From: Euryodendron excelsum
Taxonomy: Eukaryota > Streptophyta > Magnoliopsida > Ericales > Pentaphylacaceae
NCBI GenBank assembly: GCA_033060915.1
Contig: CM065379.1
Span: 36,335,318 to 36,399,317 of the forward strand
Direction of reading: 5' to 3'
Length of the DNA: 64,000 bases
Part shown: piece by piece, positions 11,471-23,165 of the stretch
Position numbering within the stretch: the stretch's first letter is position 1
How the letters are laid out: every line of letters starts with the position of its first letter
The notes under the pieces: model-generated
What the model was told of the DNA's origin: nothing
The model's input: the letters and a program-made list of their open reading frames with translations, nothing else
Database searches by the model: none
Position numbers and translations under genes: made by a program

Positions 11471-11575
11471 TCAACACCAACATTTACAACAAGACATTCA
11501 ATTTAATATGAATAAGCATATCTTATATCTCCACAATTAACACTAATATTCACAACAAAACATTCAATTCAATAC
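11471..11575. repeat. 60-bp tandem repeat, units 2 and 3 (unit 3 cut)
   Basis: Unit 2 is 11471-11530. Unit 3 begins at 11531 and stops at ATTCAATTCAATAC, the point where giant LTR D begins. Unit 1 shows that AAATAAGCATATC should follow. Confidence 0.65.
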
Positions 11576-14500
11576 TGTAAGCACTCCATTTTTGCCCACT
11601 CGGCAATCTTCAGTCCAATCGGACTCATATTCAAAGTGCCATAGACATATTTAAGTTCAAATCAACTTTTCAAACTCAATCCAATCAATCAATCGCTTCG
11701 CAAGCCTGCTAGGCCCAATAGAGGCAGAATAACCAAAATGCCCTAGTGGCATGGCTCGGTCCAATTTCAATTGGCACATCTTCCTAGAGACGATAAGTTC
11801 CTATTTCAATCTCAAATTTAACTTCAATTCCAGTTCTAATTCCAGTCCAATTCAATCAAACTTAATCCGGCATGCCTTTCGAGAAAGTTAATCCCTCAGG
11901 TGGTAAGACAATCCAATTCGGCACGTTTTTTTAGAAAATTTTTTGGAACGGTAAGTCCTTTAAAACCCGTCTATCGGGATGAGACCCCAAGTCCCCGAGA
12001 TAGTAAAACGGTCCACCTTTGGCACCTGCTAGCCAGCCACCGAAGAAATATTTGTTATTTAGCATGTCTTTCAAGAAAGTTAATTCCTCCAACGATAAGT
12101 TGATCTAGCAGCTTCCTAAGATCAGGCAGTCTCTCGAATGAACGCGAACCGTCAGAGTGACGGAAATACTTGTAAATTGGTCAACATTAGGAATTGCTAA
12201 CAAACCCCCTATGTCATGGGACTGAATTCGCCTTTTGGCCGTGACACATTTACTAAAGGACGAGATATCTTTGGAAACCAACTCATCACAGACCGCAAAG
12301 TGATGAAAATACTCAAAACTCGGGTTAACACCAATGCTTGCTAGCGCACTCCGGTGAAAAATGTCCAAACTGCCCCTTGGCCATTTCGGCATGTTTCTTG
12401 AGAAAGTACCTAAGCCCTCAGAACAGTAAATTCACCCTTCTATAATTGTCCCAAAGATGATCCAACATGTTTAAGTGCGTTCCAGTCGGTTTTGGACCAA
12501 TTATGGGACCATTAGGTCAAAATAACTATTTTGCCCCTAGGCATCTGAGTGCCTCCGGGAACCACACCAGCTCTGGGTAGCAAACCGATAACCTCCCGAG
12601 AATGCTTCTTATAGTATTCCTGACCTTCCATTATCTTTTCGGATTATTCCGAGTCAATTTCGGCAAACCCTGTGCAAGAATGATCGTTTTGCCTCTAATG
12701 GGCTGGTCGCTTTTTTCGACCACACTTGCTCTGGGTATCAAACCGGCACTCCCTTGGAACACTCTGGATAGTGTTTGTAACCTTTAAGTCCACTCATGGA
12801 TTATTCCGAGTCCATTCTGATAGTTTTTCGGTCTAGCTGACCATTTTGCCCCTAATAGTCTGGCCGCCAATTTTGACCTTATTTTTCAAGTTCATTACCC
12901 CTAGGAAGCTATTTCAAGGATTTCTACCCATTTTCAGCCTTTTGGACCATTCCCAACCCTCTAGAACATTCCTGGACCTTTCGGAGTCACTTCTAGTGGA
13001 GTCAGGCTAAAAAATATATGGTAGTTATTAAGATAGGCGTCCAAATCTTCTGCCTTGCGTATCAAGGGTCGAAGATACATTTCTTGCCAACCTAAAATGT
13101 TTCCTAAGTGGCTGGCGCCATTAATAGTGGTGCCAATGGGATTTTAAGTTTGGCGCCAGGTCAATTTTCTGTCTATAAATACAGAGCTTCCTCTCTACGT
13201 AAAAAAGGTTAGCAATCTAACTGCAGAAACTCTCTCTCTCGATATACAGCCCTCGAACTCTCTCTAAACCCTAGCTCTCATAGGCTTCTCCAAACCCTAG
13301 CCCCCATACACTTTAAACCTGGTGTACATACACTCAATATGCGCTTAAACGAGCCTCCAACCTGACCATTGAAGACTCAAGGTGCTGCAATCTCAAAGCT
13401 TTTGAAGATCAAGGCGAAGTAAAGCAAATAAAGCGAACAAATCAAAGAAGACGCAAGGTTGATTTTCTATTTACGTTTACGCAATTCCCCCTCTCTCTTC
13501 TCTCTCCTTACACACTTGGGTTTTCTTCTATTTTAATCCCCTATCTTCTTTTTCCCCTTTCTTGCATGCTTGAAACAAGGGTTTTCCCGGTTCATGTATA
13601 GGAAGAATGGTTGCAAGTCACCGTATCGAGGGCTTTCCTCTCAACCTTAGACCACGTGGATTCAGCCCCTTTGATTATGTGGTAAAACCTAAACCTTGTA
13701 TATTCACTACCCTACTTGCATTGTGCATGTCATACTCATACGTCTCTTCAAAATCGTTTTCTAAACTTATTTTAAAAACTTGCATCAAAATCTCTTTCAA
13801 AACTTCCATTAAAATCTTTTTCTTCCAAACTTGTTTTAAAATATCACAATCTTAAGATGATTCTAGCCACTTTATGGTTAGGGTTGTTTTAGGGAGGTGT
13901 TACATAAGCTTTTAGTGTTAGCCCTAAATTATTTTTGTTAAAATCACAATTCTAAGGTGATTCTAGCCTTTTTATGGTTAGGATTACTTTAGAAAAGTGT
14001 TATATTTTATGTGACTACCATGGTCCATAATTTCAAATCTTTGTTGTTTTCAAAATCACAATCCTAGAATGGTTCTAATCTTTCTATGGTTAGAGTCGTT
14101 TTAGGAAAGTGAGATATTTTTAGAGACTTGTAAAAGTCCATATTTCATTCTCTTTCTAAATCACTTTTTGAAAATCTCCTTTCCAAAACCTCTTTTAAAA
14201 TCCTCTCCAAAAATCTCTTTTTAAACTTACTTTCTAAAAATCTCTCTTTCCAAAAGCTCTTTTCAAACTTACTTTCCTAAAAAAATTCTTTTCAAATTTC
14301 TTTTTAAAAACTCTCTTCAAAATTCTACTTTCTTAAAAACACTCTTCAAGTTTCCTTCCTAAAAACTCCTTTCAAAAGATTTACTTTCCAAAACCTCTTT
14401 TCCTTGAAGTCCAAGTCAAGCTCTAGAGCCAATGATTAGGAAATCCTAATTTCTACTTTCCTTTTCCGCATCCAATCATAGCTTTCCAAAATTCTATTTT

Positions 14501-14690
14501 CTACATCGAACTCTTAGGTTTCCTAAACCTCTTTTTCATGTCAAATCATATTTTCTAAATTTAAGTTTTCCAAATCTCATCCTTTCCAATTCCATGTCAA
14601 ATCTAGTCTTCCAACTTAGGAAACCGAATCCAATCCTCCGTTTTTGAAAACAAAATCAATTAATTAATCAAGATTAAGCTAATTAATCAT
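11576..14690 (+). mobile_element. Giant LTR copy D, plus strand, 3'-truncated
   Basis: It starts TGTAAGCACTCCATTTTTGC, the U3 end of the same family as copies A, B, C and E, which are all on minus. U3 contains spaced repeats of a TTTTGCCCCTA-type motif near 12530, 12690 and 12850, and TGGCGCCA-type dyads near 13114-13158. A TATA box (TCTATAAATAC) lies at 13172-13182. The pyrimidine-rich repetitive leader (TTTCTAAAAATCTC type) runs to about 14640. The family's terminal GGGCGCGACA and the conserved block before it are absent, so roughly 2 kb of the 3' part is missing. The right boundary is approximate. Short ORFs here are unlikely to be real. Confidence 0.7.
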
Positions 14691-15232
14691 GCTTAAAAAA
14701 ATGAATAACCCCCCATATGACATGCTCCATTAAAACATACTAATCAAACTCCTTAATTAAGGAAATCATGCACTTATAAGCATGCTATTAAGTTAAATAT
14801 GATGTTAAGCAAGATAGGGTTTTACACTATGCCACTCCCTTTCTCTCCTTAACGTCTAGTACCATTGCCCCACCACTCTGCCTGTCTTCTTGTCAATCGA
14901 GACTTTTTACAATTTCCACTGACGAGCTTTCTCGCGAGCTCTTTCTTCTCGAGACACAGCATGAAAAGTCACAATATTAGAAAGCGAGGTCCAGAGATAG
15001 AATTATAGCTATGTAAAGTAGCCCTAGGTTGAGACATGACCTTTTTTCCTCGTTTTCATGAGGTCACTCACTAATGAAAAATGTTTTACATGGATGGATG
15101 CTCAATAATTATTGTTCATTTGATGATAGAGGTTGTATCTTCAACATTCATTTATGTATTGGTTTATTTTTTTGAGTGAATAATATGGTGTTGCAGATAA
15201 GGTATCCAAACACTTCCGTTAGGATATATTAT
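14691..15232. other. Unassigned stretch between giant LTR D and Copia-1
   Basis: I recognise no gene. TGGTGTTGCAG near 15187-15196 looks like a splice acceptor, but no convincing exon follows before the Copia-1 LTR starts at 15233. This could be a remnant of host sequence or of another element. Confidence 0.4.
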
Positions 15233-16530
15233 TGCCGGGGACTATGGACTTTCCTACTACCTAGCTATAGTGCATATGTATAATACCAAAAATTTTGATA
15301 TGATTAGCATAGTCTAATCTACGTGATTAGAATCATATTTTCGAAATCTCTCTAGTTTGATCTCGAATAACAAGCAACAACAAGAAGCACGAATCAATTG
15401 CTCGAACTCAACCTTAACTTCTGGTATATCCCTCGTACACGTCTTACTTCAAAGAGAGTGGGCACACAGCAACTAGGGTTTCTCTTTCTCACAAAAATGT
15501 GTTTCTTTCAATTATGAGCAAGCGTAACTCTAGTTACTCTTAGAGTGCGTATATATAGAGGCTACAACAAGGATCATATGATTAATATAACTAGGGCTTT
15601 CTATGCAAATAAAGATTCCTAAACCAATTAGGATTAATCCCTATTTACGTAAACTATAATTTATACCACTAATGAATTATAATTGCACTCCCTATCATAC
15701 TAGGAATTATATTTCGAGCTCTATATTATTAAATACTTATTTATATCTCCACATTAAGATTATAGATACCCATAAATTAAATTAAATTATTGATAATTAA
15801 ATTTAATAGGCTTATTTAATTTCTTAAGATCTTCCGCTTTACTTATTTGATATGTCAAATTCATAATCCACCTGCAGGGTTTAACATAATCAAAACTTAT
15901 AAGCTTCCTCAGTGGGATATCATCAATCCCTATACTGGAACGTAAATTTTATCAATAATTAATATTCACCATACAAGTAATGTTATTGTCCAACTCACTG
16001 AGTTTATTGACCCACAAAGAATCTCACTCTTCTGTGAATCAAAATAATAAACACTATATGCACGTGTCTATTTAATATATTAGTATTAAAAGTAAGCACT
16101 CATAATAATCATGAGGTATTAATTATTTTATATAATCAATACAAAAATAATTACATTAACACAGTCTTATTCAATACACATAAAGTGTACTAGTGCAAGA
16201 AGTTAGAATTATACTGTTCACCATAGTCAAGACAGACCTATTAAAATCTTGTGCTATAGTCACGCTGATGGTGTGTCCAGTTCTATCTAAAACTGTGAAC
16301 GATAAGCTTATATTCTATAAGAACCGATGATCTAATCTTCCGTGTGTAAGCCGTACTCTACAAGCCAAATCATCTACTACATAGAATAAGAGACACATGC
16401 ATAATCAATTAAATAAATAATGCAATGCAAACATTGCTCACACAGATTCTTATTAAAATAGAATAACTAATTTATTAATAAGTACTAAAGCCATTATACA
16501 AAGCATGTCTTTTAGTATAAATCCCTAACA
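15233..16530 (-). repeat. Copia-1 3' LTR
   Basis: On minus the LTR begins TGTTAGGGATTTATACT (right edge 16530), directly after the polypurine-like AAATGAGAGAT of the internal region. It ends near 15233 at a TG/CA boundary. It matches 38959-40085 over its U5, R and most of U3, with many substitutions, e.g. GATTAGCATAGTCTAATC against GATTAGCATAGCCTAATC. A TATA-type run (TATATA) is at about 15550-15558. The left flanking 5-mer is ATTAT; its partner should lie outside the window. Confidence 0.8.
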
Positions 16531-16551
16531 ATCTCTCATTTAGACTCAAAG

Positions 16552-16791
16552 TCATACAGTAATGCATCTAAGTCTCATCCCTTCTAAATGATTATCAAAA
16601 GTCTTAGTTGGTAATTTCTTTGTAAAAGAGTCTACCAGGTTGTCTGCTAATGCGATCTTGGTAACCACCACATCACCTCTGTGCACTATGTCTCGTATCA
16701 GGTGATACTTTCGCTCTATATGTTTTGCCCTCTTGTAGGTCCTAGGTTCCTTCGCGTTAGCAACCGTCTTGCTATTATCACAATAAAGTGT
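16552..16791 (-). pseudogene. Copia-1 pol, C-terminal RNase H fragment
   Basis: On minus this encodes the last 80 or so residues of a Ty1/Copia polyprotein: TTLYCDNSKT, then KHIERKYHLIRDIV, then the LADPF-like LVDSF motif, characteristic of the RNase H end of Tork/TNT1-like elements. The frame is open to the stop at 16552. It is cut at 16791/16792 in the LYCDNS region, where giant LTR A begins. An ORF running on to 16848 reads into the LTR and is not real. The reverse transcriptase that should precede it is absent from the window (see 35030). Confidence 0.85.
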
Positions 16792-17564
16792 TGTCGCGCC
16801 CTGGTTTTTGAGTGTCCAAAGTCCTTTCGGCTCGGAGACCAAAAGCACGGAACTCTGTCATTAGAACTCATCCTCCTAGAAGGACAAGTGCAACTGGGTT
16901 TGAATTGAAATTGGTTTGATTAAGGGCTTTGTAGAAAAATAGGAGTCGCCACCTAACTTGATTAAGGTGAGTTAGGGCACCTAAAACTAAGTGTTAATCT
17001 GAAGATTAAACCTAGGGTTTTTGGAAAAGATTTTTGAGAACTCCTTCAAGTGAGGATTTTAAGAAAATAGGTTGTTTAACAACCTTTGAAAAGATTTAAG
17101 CCCTTTTGAAAAATAACTCCATTTTGGTCTTTCGAAAATAGAAATCTATGGTCCAGGGGTTGGTTACGTGTAGGGAAGATATCCTAAGATCATCGTCGTA
17201 CCCCACCCTTTCGGTACCTACAAGTCTAATCATGCTTTTGTTCACTCACTAGAATAACTTATTACCATTCTGTACTCAATATCCACTGTAGAATTTTGAA
17301 AATAGAGTTTAGTCATCATTTTTCGGATGGATGATGCATGATTCGAGTTTTTGGAAGAAGTTTGAAAATATGGGGGTTTTGAAAGAGTTTGAAATATGAA
17401 CTTTGAATTGATTGGAATTTTTGAAAAAGGGGTTGGAGTTGAAATAAAAGTTATGAACGCACCATTTTAGGTTGCCTAAGTATCTCATTTGGCGAGAATC
17501 AGGTCATTCGTAGTTCGGGCAAGAGCCCGATGGAAAATAGGCGCATTAGGGCCTTTGGAAGGTT

Positions 17565-17840
17565 TGAAGATATTTTGCGGTCTTGGGAAAAGTTTAAGAC
17601 ATTTTGAGGTCTTTGGAAAAGTTTAAGACACTTTGAGGTCTTTGAAAAAGTTTAAGACACTTGGAGGTCTTTAAAAAAGTTTAAGACACTTTGAGGTCTT
17701 TGAAAAAGTTTAAGACACTTGGAGATCTTTGGAAAAGTTTAAGACATTTAGAGGTCTTTGGAAGAGTTTAGGACACTTTGAGGTCTTTGGAAGAGTTTAA
17801 GACACTTTGAGGTCTTTGGAAGTTGAAGACACTTTGTAGT
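17565..17840. repeat. 28-bp tandem repeat in U5 of LTR A
   Basis: About nine consecutive copies of a 28-bp unit contain GAGGTCTTTGGAAAAG and TTTAAGACACTT, with few changes per copy. Copies B and E have different, looser repeats at the corresponding place, so this expansion appears specific to A. Confidence 0.8.
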
Positions 17841-18424
17841 CTTGAAAGTTTTGACTTAAAATTGGATTATGGAGTATTTTCAAAACATTTTTGGATTAAC
17901 TTAAGGGAGTTTTAAAAAAATGCCTTGGCGTAACTCAAGACAACTTGAAAGTGCTTTTGAAGTCTTATTTTGAAAACCTTGGAGGTATGACTTTAGAATG
18001 TTTTGATGAATTAGTTTTTGAAAGTGGTTTTTGGAAATGGCTAAGGATTTGGAATCCTAATATGGACAACCTTAGAAGTTGTTCTTGATATGTCACCTTT
18101 CTTTGAGGTTCCTAACCATAAGAGGGCTAGAGATGCCTTAGGTTTGTGATCTTTTGAAAATGTTCTTGGAAACATCTTGGAGTTGGTTTTTAAAACCTCA
18201 AGAGGGTTGAAGGTTTGGAAAAAGTGGGTAATGAGTATAGTTTAAAATTGCAGGATCATTCAAAAAGGGTTCATGAGTTAGAACCTTGAAGCAGATTAAC
18301 CTAGATTGAGTTAGCCTATGGTTAGGGATGACTTAAAGTTAAGTTGGATTAGGGTTGACTAACTAGAGTAGGGGCCACCTAAGGTTAAGATGATTTATGG
18401 TTAACTAACTAGAGTTAAGTTAAC

Positions 18425-18525
18425 CTAAGGTGAGCGAACTAGGGTCAAGTTAACCTAGGGTTGGATAACTAGGGTCAAGTTAACCTAGAGTTGGATAACT
18501 AGGGTCAAGTTAACCTAGGGTTGGA
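18425..18525. repeat. 30-bp tandem repeat in LTR A
   Basis: Three near-identical copies of a unit contain AGGGTCAAGTTAACCTA and GGTTGGATAACT. Looser copies extend upstream to about 18290. Confidence 0.75.
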
Positions 18526-21049
18526 TTGAAAAATGGTTTTAAAAGTTGGTTTAATGCACTTTTGGAAAGAGCTTTGAAAAACAAAACATGTTATGCAATG
18601 GACTTTGGTGGACAACCCTTTTGAAGATCATTTCCATGAAAATTTTGACTCTAGCCAAGAGTATGGTTTATATGGATGGTGTTTGGAGACCATTCTAAGG
18701 AAGGTTTCCTCATGGCCATTATAATCATAATATTGGCAAGAGTGTAACAGGTTCAAAAATAATATGGTGATGATAACTTTTTAAGGCACAATTTTTAATG
18801 CAAAGATGGAGAGAATGAATTTTTGAAACAAAATCATCTTTAGAGAAGGATTTTAAAAACCATTTTTTAAGGGAACCATTCCATCAAGAGAGGGTTCGTA
18901 TGGTCAAACAAAAGGGAGACCACTCAAAAGAGGGTTCCATGGGGCTATTCCAACCACTACACTTAAAAGAATGAAAATCTTGAAAATTAGAGAATTGGAA
19001 AGCAACCCTTATGCAAATTAAAATGTCATGATACCAAAATGAGAGTTAGGGGTCAGTAGGGGTTTTTCTAAGGCATGATTCCTAAGGTTTCATCCTAAGC
19101 TCCAAGGAGCCAACTCTTGGAACAATTTTTGAAAGAAATATAGAGTTTGGAAATGACATGGAGTTTTAAGAGTAATGTAAGCATCGTAGAACATTACAAT
19201 AAGCATAAAATTAAGCTAAGCATACAAAACATGATCAAAATAGTAATATGCAAGGGGTCATGATCACATACAAGGCTTTTAGGCTACAACACATAAACAA
19301 GGGGCTCCTAGGCCATACCATCTCAAAGTAGGCTAGTGAGACGTCCCCCTACATGGTGACTCTCACTTGCTTTCCTCTAGGCATGATCTAAGAGCCATCT
19401 TGGCTCAAGCATGGAAGAATGGGGGGTTATAGATGAGGATTAAAATAGAGAATAGCCTAAGTAGGCTAGGAAGGAGAAGAGAAGAGTGGGGGAAGACACA
19501 AATGTAAAAGGGATACCACCTTTTGCCTTCAACACACTTGTAATCTTCAATGGATGTCTTGATTGAAGCTTGAATGACTTCGAGAGGGCTTGAAGGGTTG
19601 GAATGGAGTGTGTAATGGTGTATAAGGCCTTGTAGGTGAAGTGTATAGGCTTGAGGGAGGTGGAATCTAGCCAAAGTGTTGGAGGGGTGGAATATATGTA
19701 AGGATTCGAGATTCTAGAGCAGTTTCAATAGAGCTTTACATCAATTTCAAAGCTGGAACATGCAAAGGGGTGGTCTGGTATTTATAAGCATTCTGGAATA
19801 CGCCTGGCGCATGTAGTACATGCGCAGGTACTGTTCCATTGCCAGAATGACACGTGGCACCCTGTGTACTGGTCAAATCTCGACTGTTGATCAAAAGTTG
19901 GTTTATCTGGTCAAAATTTGAGCTCATGTAGCATACACTCCATCGCCGGGAAGGTTCATCCAAACTTTGCCTCGATAATTGAGCTAATCGGGAAGGTTTC
20001 TAGGGAATCGGTTGCACCCATGGTGTTCTCTTGAGGTTTCTTGTGGACTTTCATGTTTTTGGAAATTTTGAATTGTGTTTGGAAGTGCAGGATATCATCT
20101 CGGGAAGAGTTCATAGAAGGGCATTTTTGGGGAGCGTCTATGATACGCTCCGAAGGTATTCGAAAGTGGTTGTTTTCGTGTTGTGTGATCGAGGCCTTCC
20201 AGAAGCGATATTTTCAATCGGACCGTACCGATGGAAAGTACTCTGGAAATAATTTTGGGAATTCCTAGATTTAAGTATTTCTCAAGTCGTTTGACGATGC
20301 GTTTTACTCAGGGAATTAGAGAAAAAGTCAACCTTGGCGGAGCGTCTATGAGACAATCTAGGGGTTACTAAAAATTGTAGTTTTCGCATGGTATGATGGA
20401 GGGCTTCAGGAAGCGATCCATCTGATCGAGCGGTATCGATGGAAAGATCTGTGGATGAACTTTCGAAAATTCCCTGATTTACGCATTTCTCAAGTTAGTT
20501 GACGGTGCATTATAACCAAGGAATCGGGAGAAAAGACAATTTAGGCAAAGCGTCTGCGAGACGCTCCAGGGAACTTTTATCGAGTCGTGAGCGCTTAATG
20601 CCGTAGGGTCTTCCTTGGGTTAAACAAGGGTGTATGGTGAAACCCTTTGCTCGAAATCCCAAGACCGGTACTGTTTCAGGGCATGTTTGGATTGTTAGGG
20701 GCAGAATGGTCATTTTGGCCGAGATTGGCTGAAAATTGTTAGGAATGGTTTGGTGTGTTGTGTTAAGTGTGTAGGGTTATCCAGGAATGGTTTTGAGAGA
20801 GTCTTTTACCGTTCGGCGGGGTATGTGCAGTGCCGAGGTGTTCAGGGGCAAAACGGTCATTTTGACCGGAGTGAGCCGGAATAGGACCGGAATTGGACCA
20901 AATGGTGTGCGGGGGATGCCTAATGGTTTAACAACATTTTGGAAGGATGGACTTATCGTTTTGAGGGATTTTAAACTTTCTTAAACGTGCCTGGATGCCC
21001 AAGGGCCGGTCAGGTCATTTTTCACCAAGTCAGACTAGCGGGCGCTGGT

Positions 21050-21245
21050 GTTAACCTAGGTGTTGGTTCCAGAGACTGCCCGATCTCAGAAAACTACTTG
21101 TATGGTATTGGTCTTTAAGAACGCCCAGTTTTAGAGAGCTACCTATAGGGGTGGTGTTAGTTCCTGAGAACGCCTAGTCCTAGAAAGCTACCTAGAAGGG
21201 TGGTGTTGGTCTTTAAGAATGCCCGGTCTTGGAGAACTACCGAAT
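21050..21245. repeat. About 60-bp tandem repeat in U3 of LTR A
   Basis: Three diverged copies contain GGTGTTGGTCTTTAAGAA, then CGCC or TGCC, then a GAGAACTACC/GAGAGCTACC-type ending. They lie in the distal U3, where LTR B carries its 81-bp repeats. Confidence 0.65.
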
Positions 21246-21560
21246 GACGGACATTCTACATTGGCAGGCTAGCAGGAGCCAGAAGTGAACCGTTTGGAAT
21301 TTGACGAGGTGTTGGTCCTCGAGATCGCCTAATCCTAGGAAGCTAAGTAGATGGCTTGGTTTCCAGGACCTCCTGGTTTGGAAAGCTGCCTGAAATAATG
21401 GTGCTTATGGCTCCAATGGGTCCTTGTAGGCCCGAGAAGCGACCAATTGATTGGATTAGAGATTAATAGGCTCATCTTGAACCTGCATGTGTTGTGATGT
21501 TGGAAAATTTAGCCCGATCGAGCCGGAGATTACCGAGCAGGCAAAAATGGGGTGCTTACA

Positions 21561-21576
21561 GCTGCCCCTTTTTTTT
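21561..21576 (-). promoter_or_regulatory. Polypurine tract next to LTR A
   Basis: On minus, AAAAAAAAGGGGCAGC directly precedes the LTR start TGTAAGCACC. This is the expected position and composition of the plus-strand primer of an LTR retrotransposon. It shows that the internal region lies at higher coordinates. Confidence 0.8.
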
Positions 21577-23165
21577 GTCTTTGCTTGTTGAAGGCAGAAA
21601 AATAACAAAGTAAGAATCTCTTTTTGGTCGCGAGGTGATTGGAAGGATGAGGTGCTGGTAAGTTTGAAATGCTTTGGGACCCCTTGTGGGTTGCCGGTCT
21701 AAAATGTTTGGAATTCAAAAAGCTTTACATTCTGGTCGGGAATCTAGTTACCGGTTTGACACAGTTTGGTCCAAGGCATTCGATTCTTTCAAGGGAATGT
21801 TGAAAGCTTGACCTTCGACTTTTAAAAAAGCCTTGGGAACAAATTCGGACTCTCGGAAGTTTGAAACTGATTTTGGCGAGAGAAGCTGAAGGGCATGGCA
21901 CACGTATTACGTGCGCCTAGCTTGCTTTTACCTTGGCGCATGTAGGTTATGCGACAATTTAGATTATGTGCTGGCACATCTGCTACATGCGCCAGCCCGT
22001 GAGCATTAAAACCAGGAGCAAGTTCGCGTTTTCAGTGCGTGCTTCTTGTTTTAAGTTTGATCCAAGGGTTGCTCTGAAGGTTTTTCGAGGGATTTTGACT
22101 GAGAATCATCAGAAGGGTGTTGGGAGACGTTGGGCACTCATCGATTACTGTCATTGTCGCCAGATTCTCGCTGGAAAACTTGGTTTTCACCAGAGAATTT
22201 GAAAGGTTAGCTTTTGAAAATTTCTTTGATTTTGATGCATATACCTCTGTTTCTTGCAAATGATCCTCATAATCCTATGTTTTAGGATGTGTAGGACACA
22301 ATGATCGGATTGTTTTTGTGATTTGGTGAAGATTGGGTGTGTTTTGATTGATTTTGCATGTTTGTGAATGTGGGTTTCCTGCAGGACTCGAAAAATCACC
22401 TCTACAGGCTTTTGTATTATGTGTTTGTGTGTGATTTTTGCACCGGAAGTCTTAGAAAAATGTATGGAACAATCGTATGAATACCCCTTTATTCCTCACT
22501 CTTAACTAAGCCTACATTACGGTCCAAAATAAAGTCTTATCGGATTAAGGATGGAAACTGCCCGCTCCTTTGCCGAAGGCTACTTTGTTGTCACCTAGAG
22601 AGCCTACTAAGGCCCCCGAGAGAAAGTCAAGTAAGTGACAGTATCTAAGATAAGAGAGAGGGGAGTCAGATTAGAAAATGGAGACCTTAGGAATGGGGCA
22701 GCTACTATCTCATCTTGGCAGGAAAGGGCCATAATAAGATAAGGGAATCTTTAAGGGAAAAACAAAAGGCCGAAATAAAGGTTCCTGGTGAACACCCAGA
22801 AAATTGGAATCTACCTTTAGACCTGTCTTCATAAAGATATAGGCACGCCTGTGCGCAATAATACACCCACCTTTTTCACATCTGCTTAAAGTTTTCACAT
22901 ATCCATCATTTCTTATGCGTACCATGATTTCTGTACCCCTGTGTTTGCATTCATACCCATCATATATCCACATAACATATATGCCGAGACAAGAAGGAAG
23001 AAATAATCATCATCGCATGTAAGAAATGAAAAGATAATAGAAATAATGTACATAAAATCATCATACAGTCATCATCCATAAGGGCCAACATGCGGCCTCG
23101 AAAACGTAGGCAATACAGCCGAACTAACTGAACTACAACTGTGTCAACAGATGAAAAGGGGCGCC
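21577..23165 (-). mobile_element. Internal region of the giant-LTR element, 3' non-coding part
   Basis: I recognise no coding sequence between the polypurine tract and the stop of the PMD-like gene. At 21900-22010 there are several GCGCAT...ATGCGC dyads resembling those at 19800-19835 in LTR A. Gag, protease, reverse transcriptase and integrase are all absent from 21577-26270, so the element was non-autonomous (LARD-like). Short ORFs here look accidental. Confidence 0.55.

Larger units (their letters stand above)
16792..21560 (-). mobile_element. Giant LTR copy A (3' LTR of a non-autonomous Ty3-like element), 4.77 kb
   Basis: On minus the LTR starts TGTAAGCACCCCATTTTTGC at 21560 and ends GGGCGCGACA at 16792. 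A polypurine tract lies immediately outside its U3 end, which identifies it as a 3' LTR. U3 is about 1.77 kb, with a TATA box (CTTATAAATACC) at 19778-19789. The remaining 3 kb is R plus U5. The block before the U5 end (around 16965-17045) is shared with copies B and E. Tandem repeats are listed separately. Short ORFs at 19405-20984 have no recognisable content. Confidence 0.8.
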
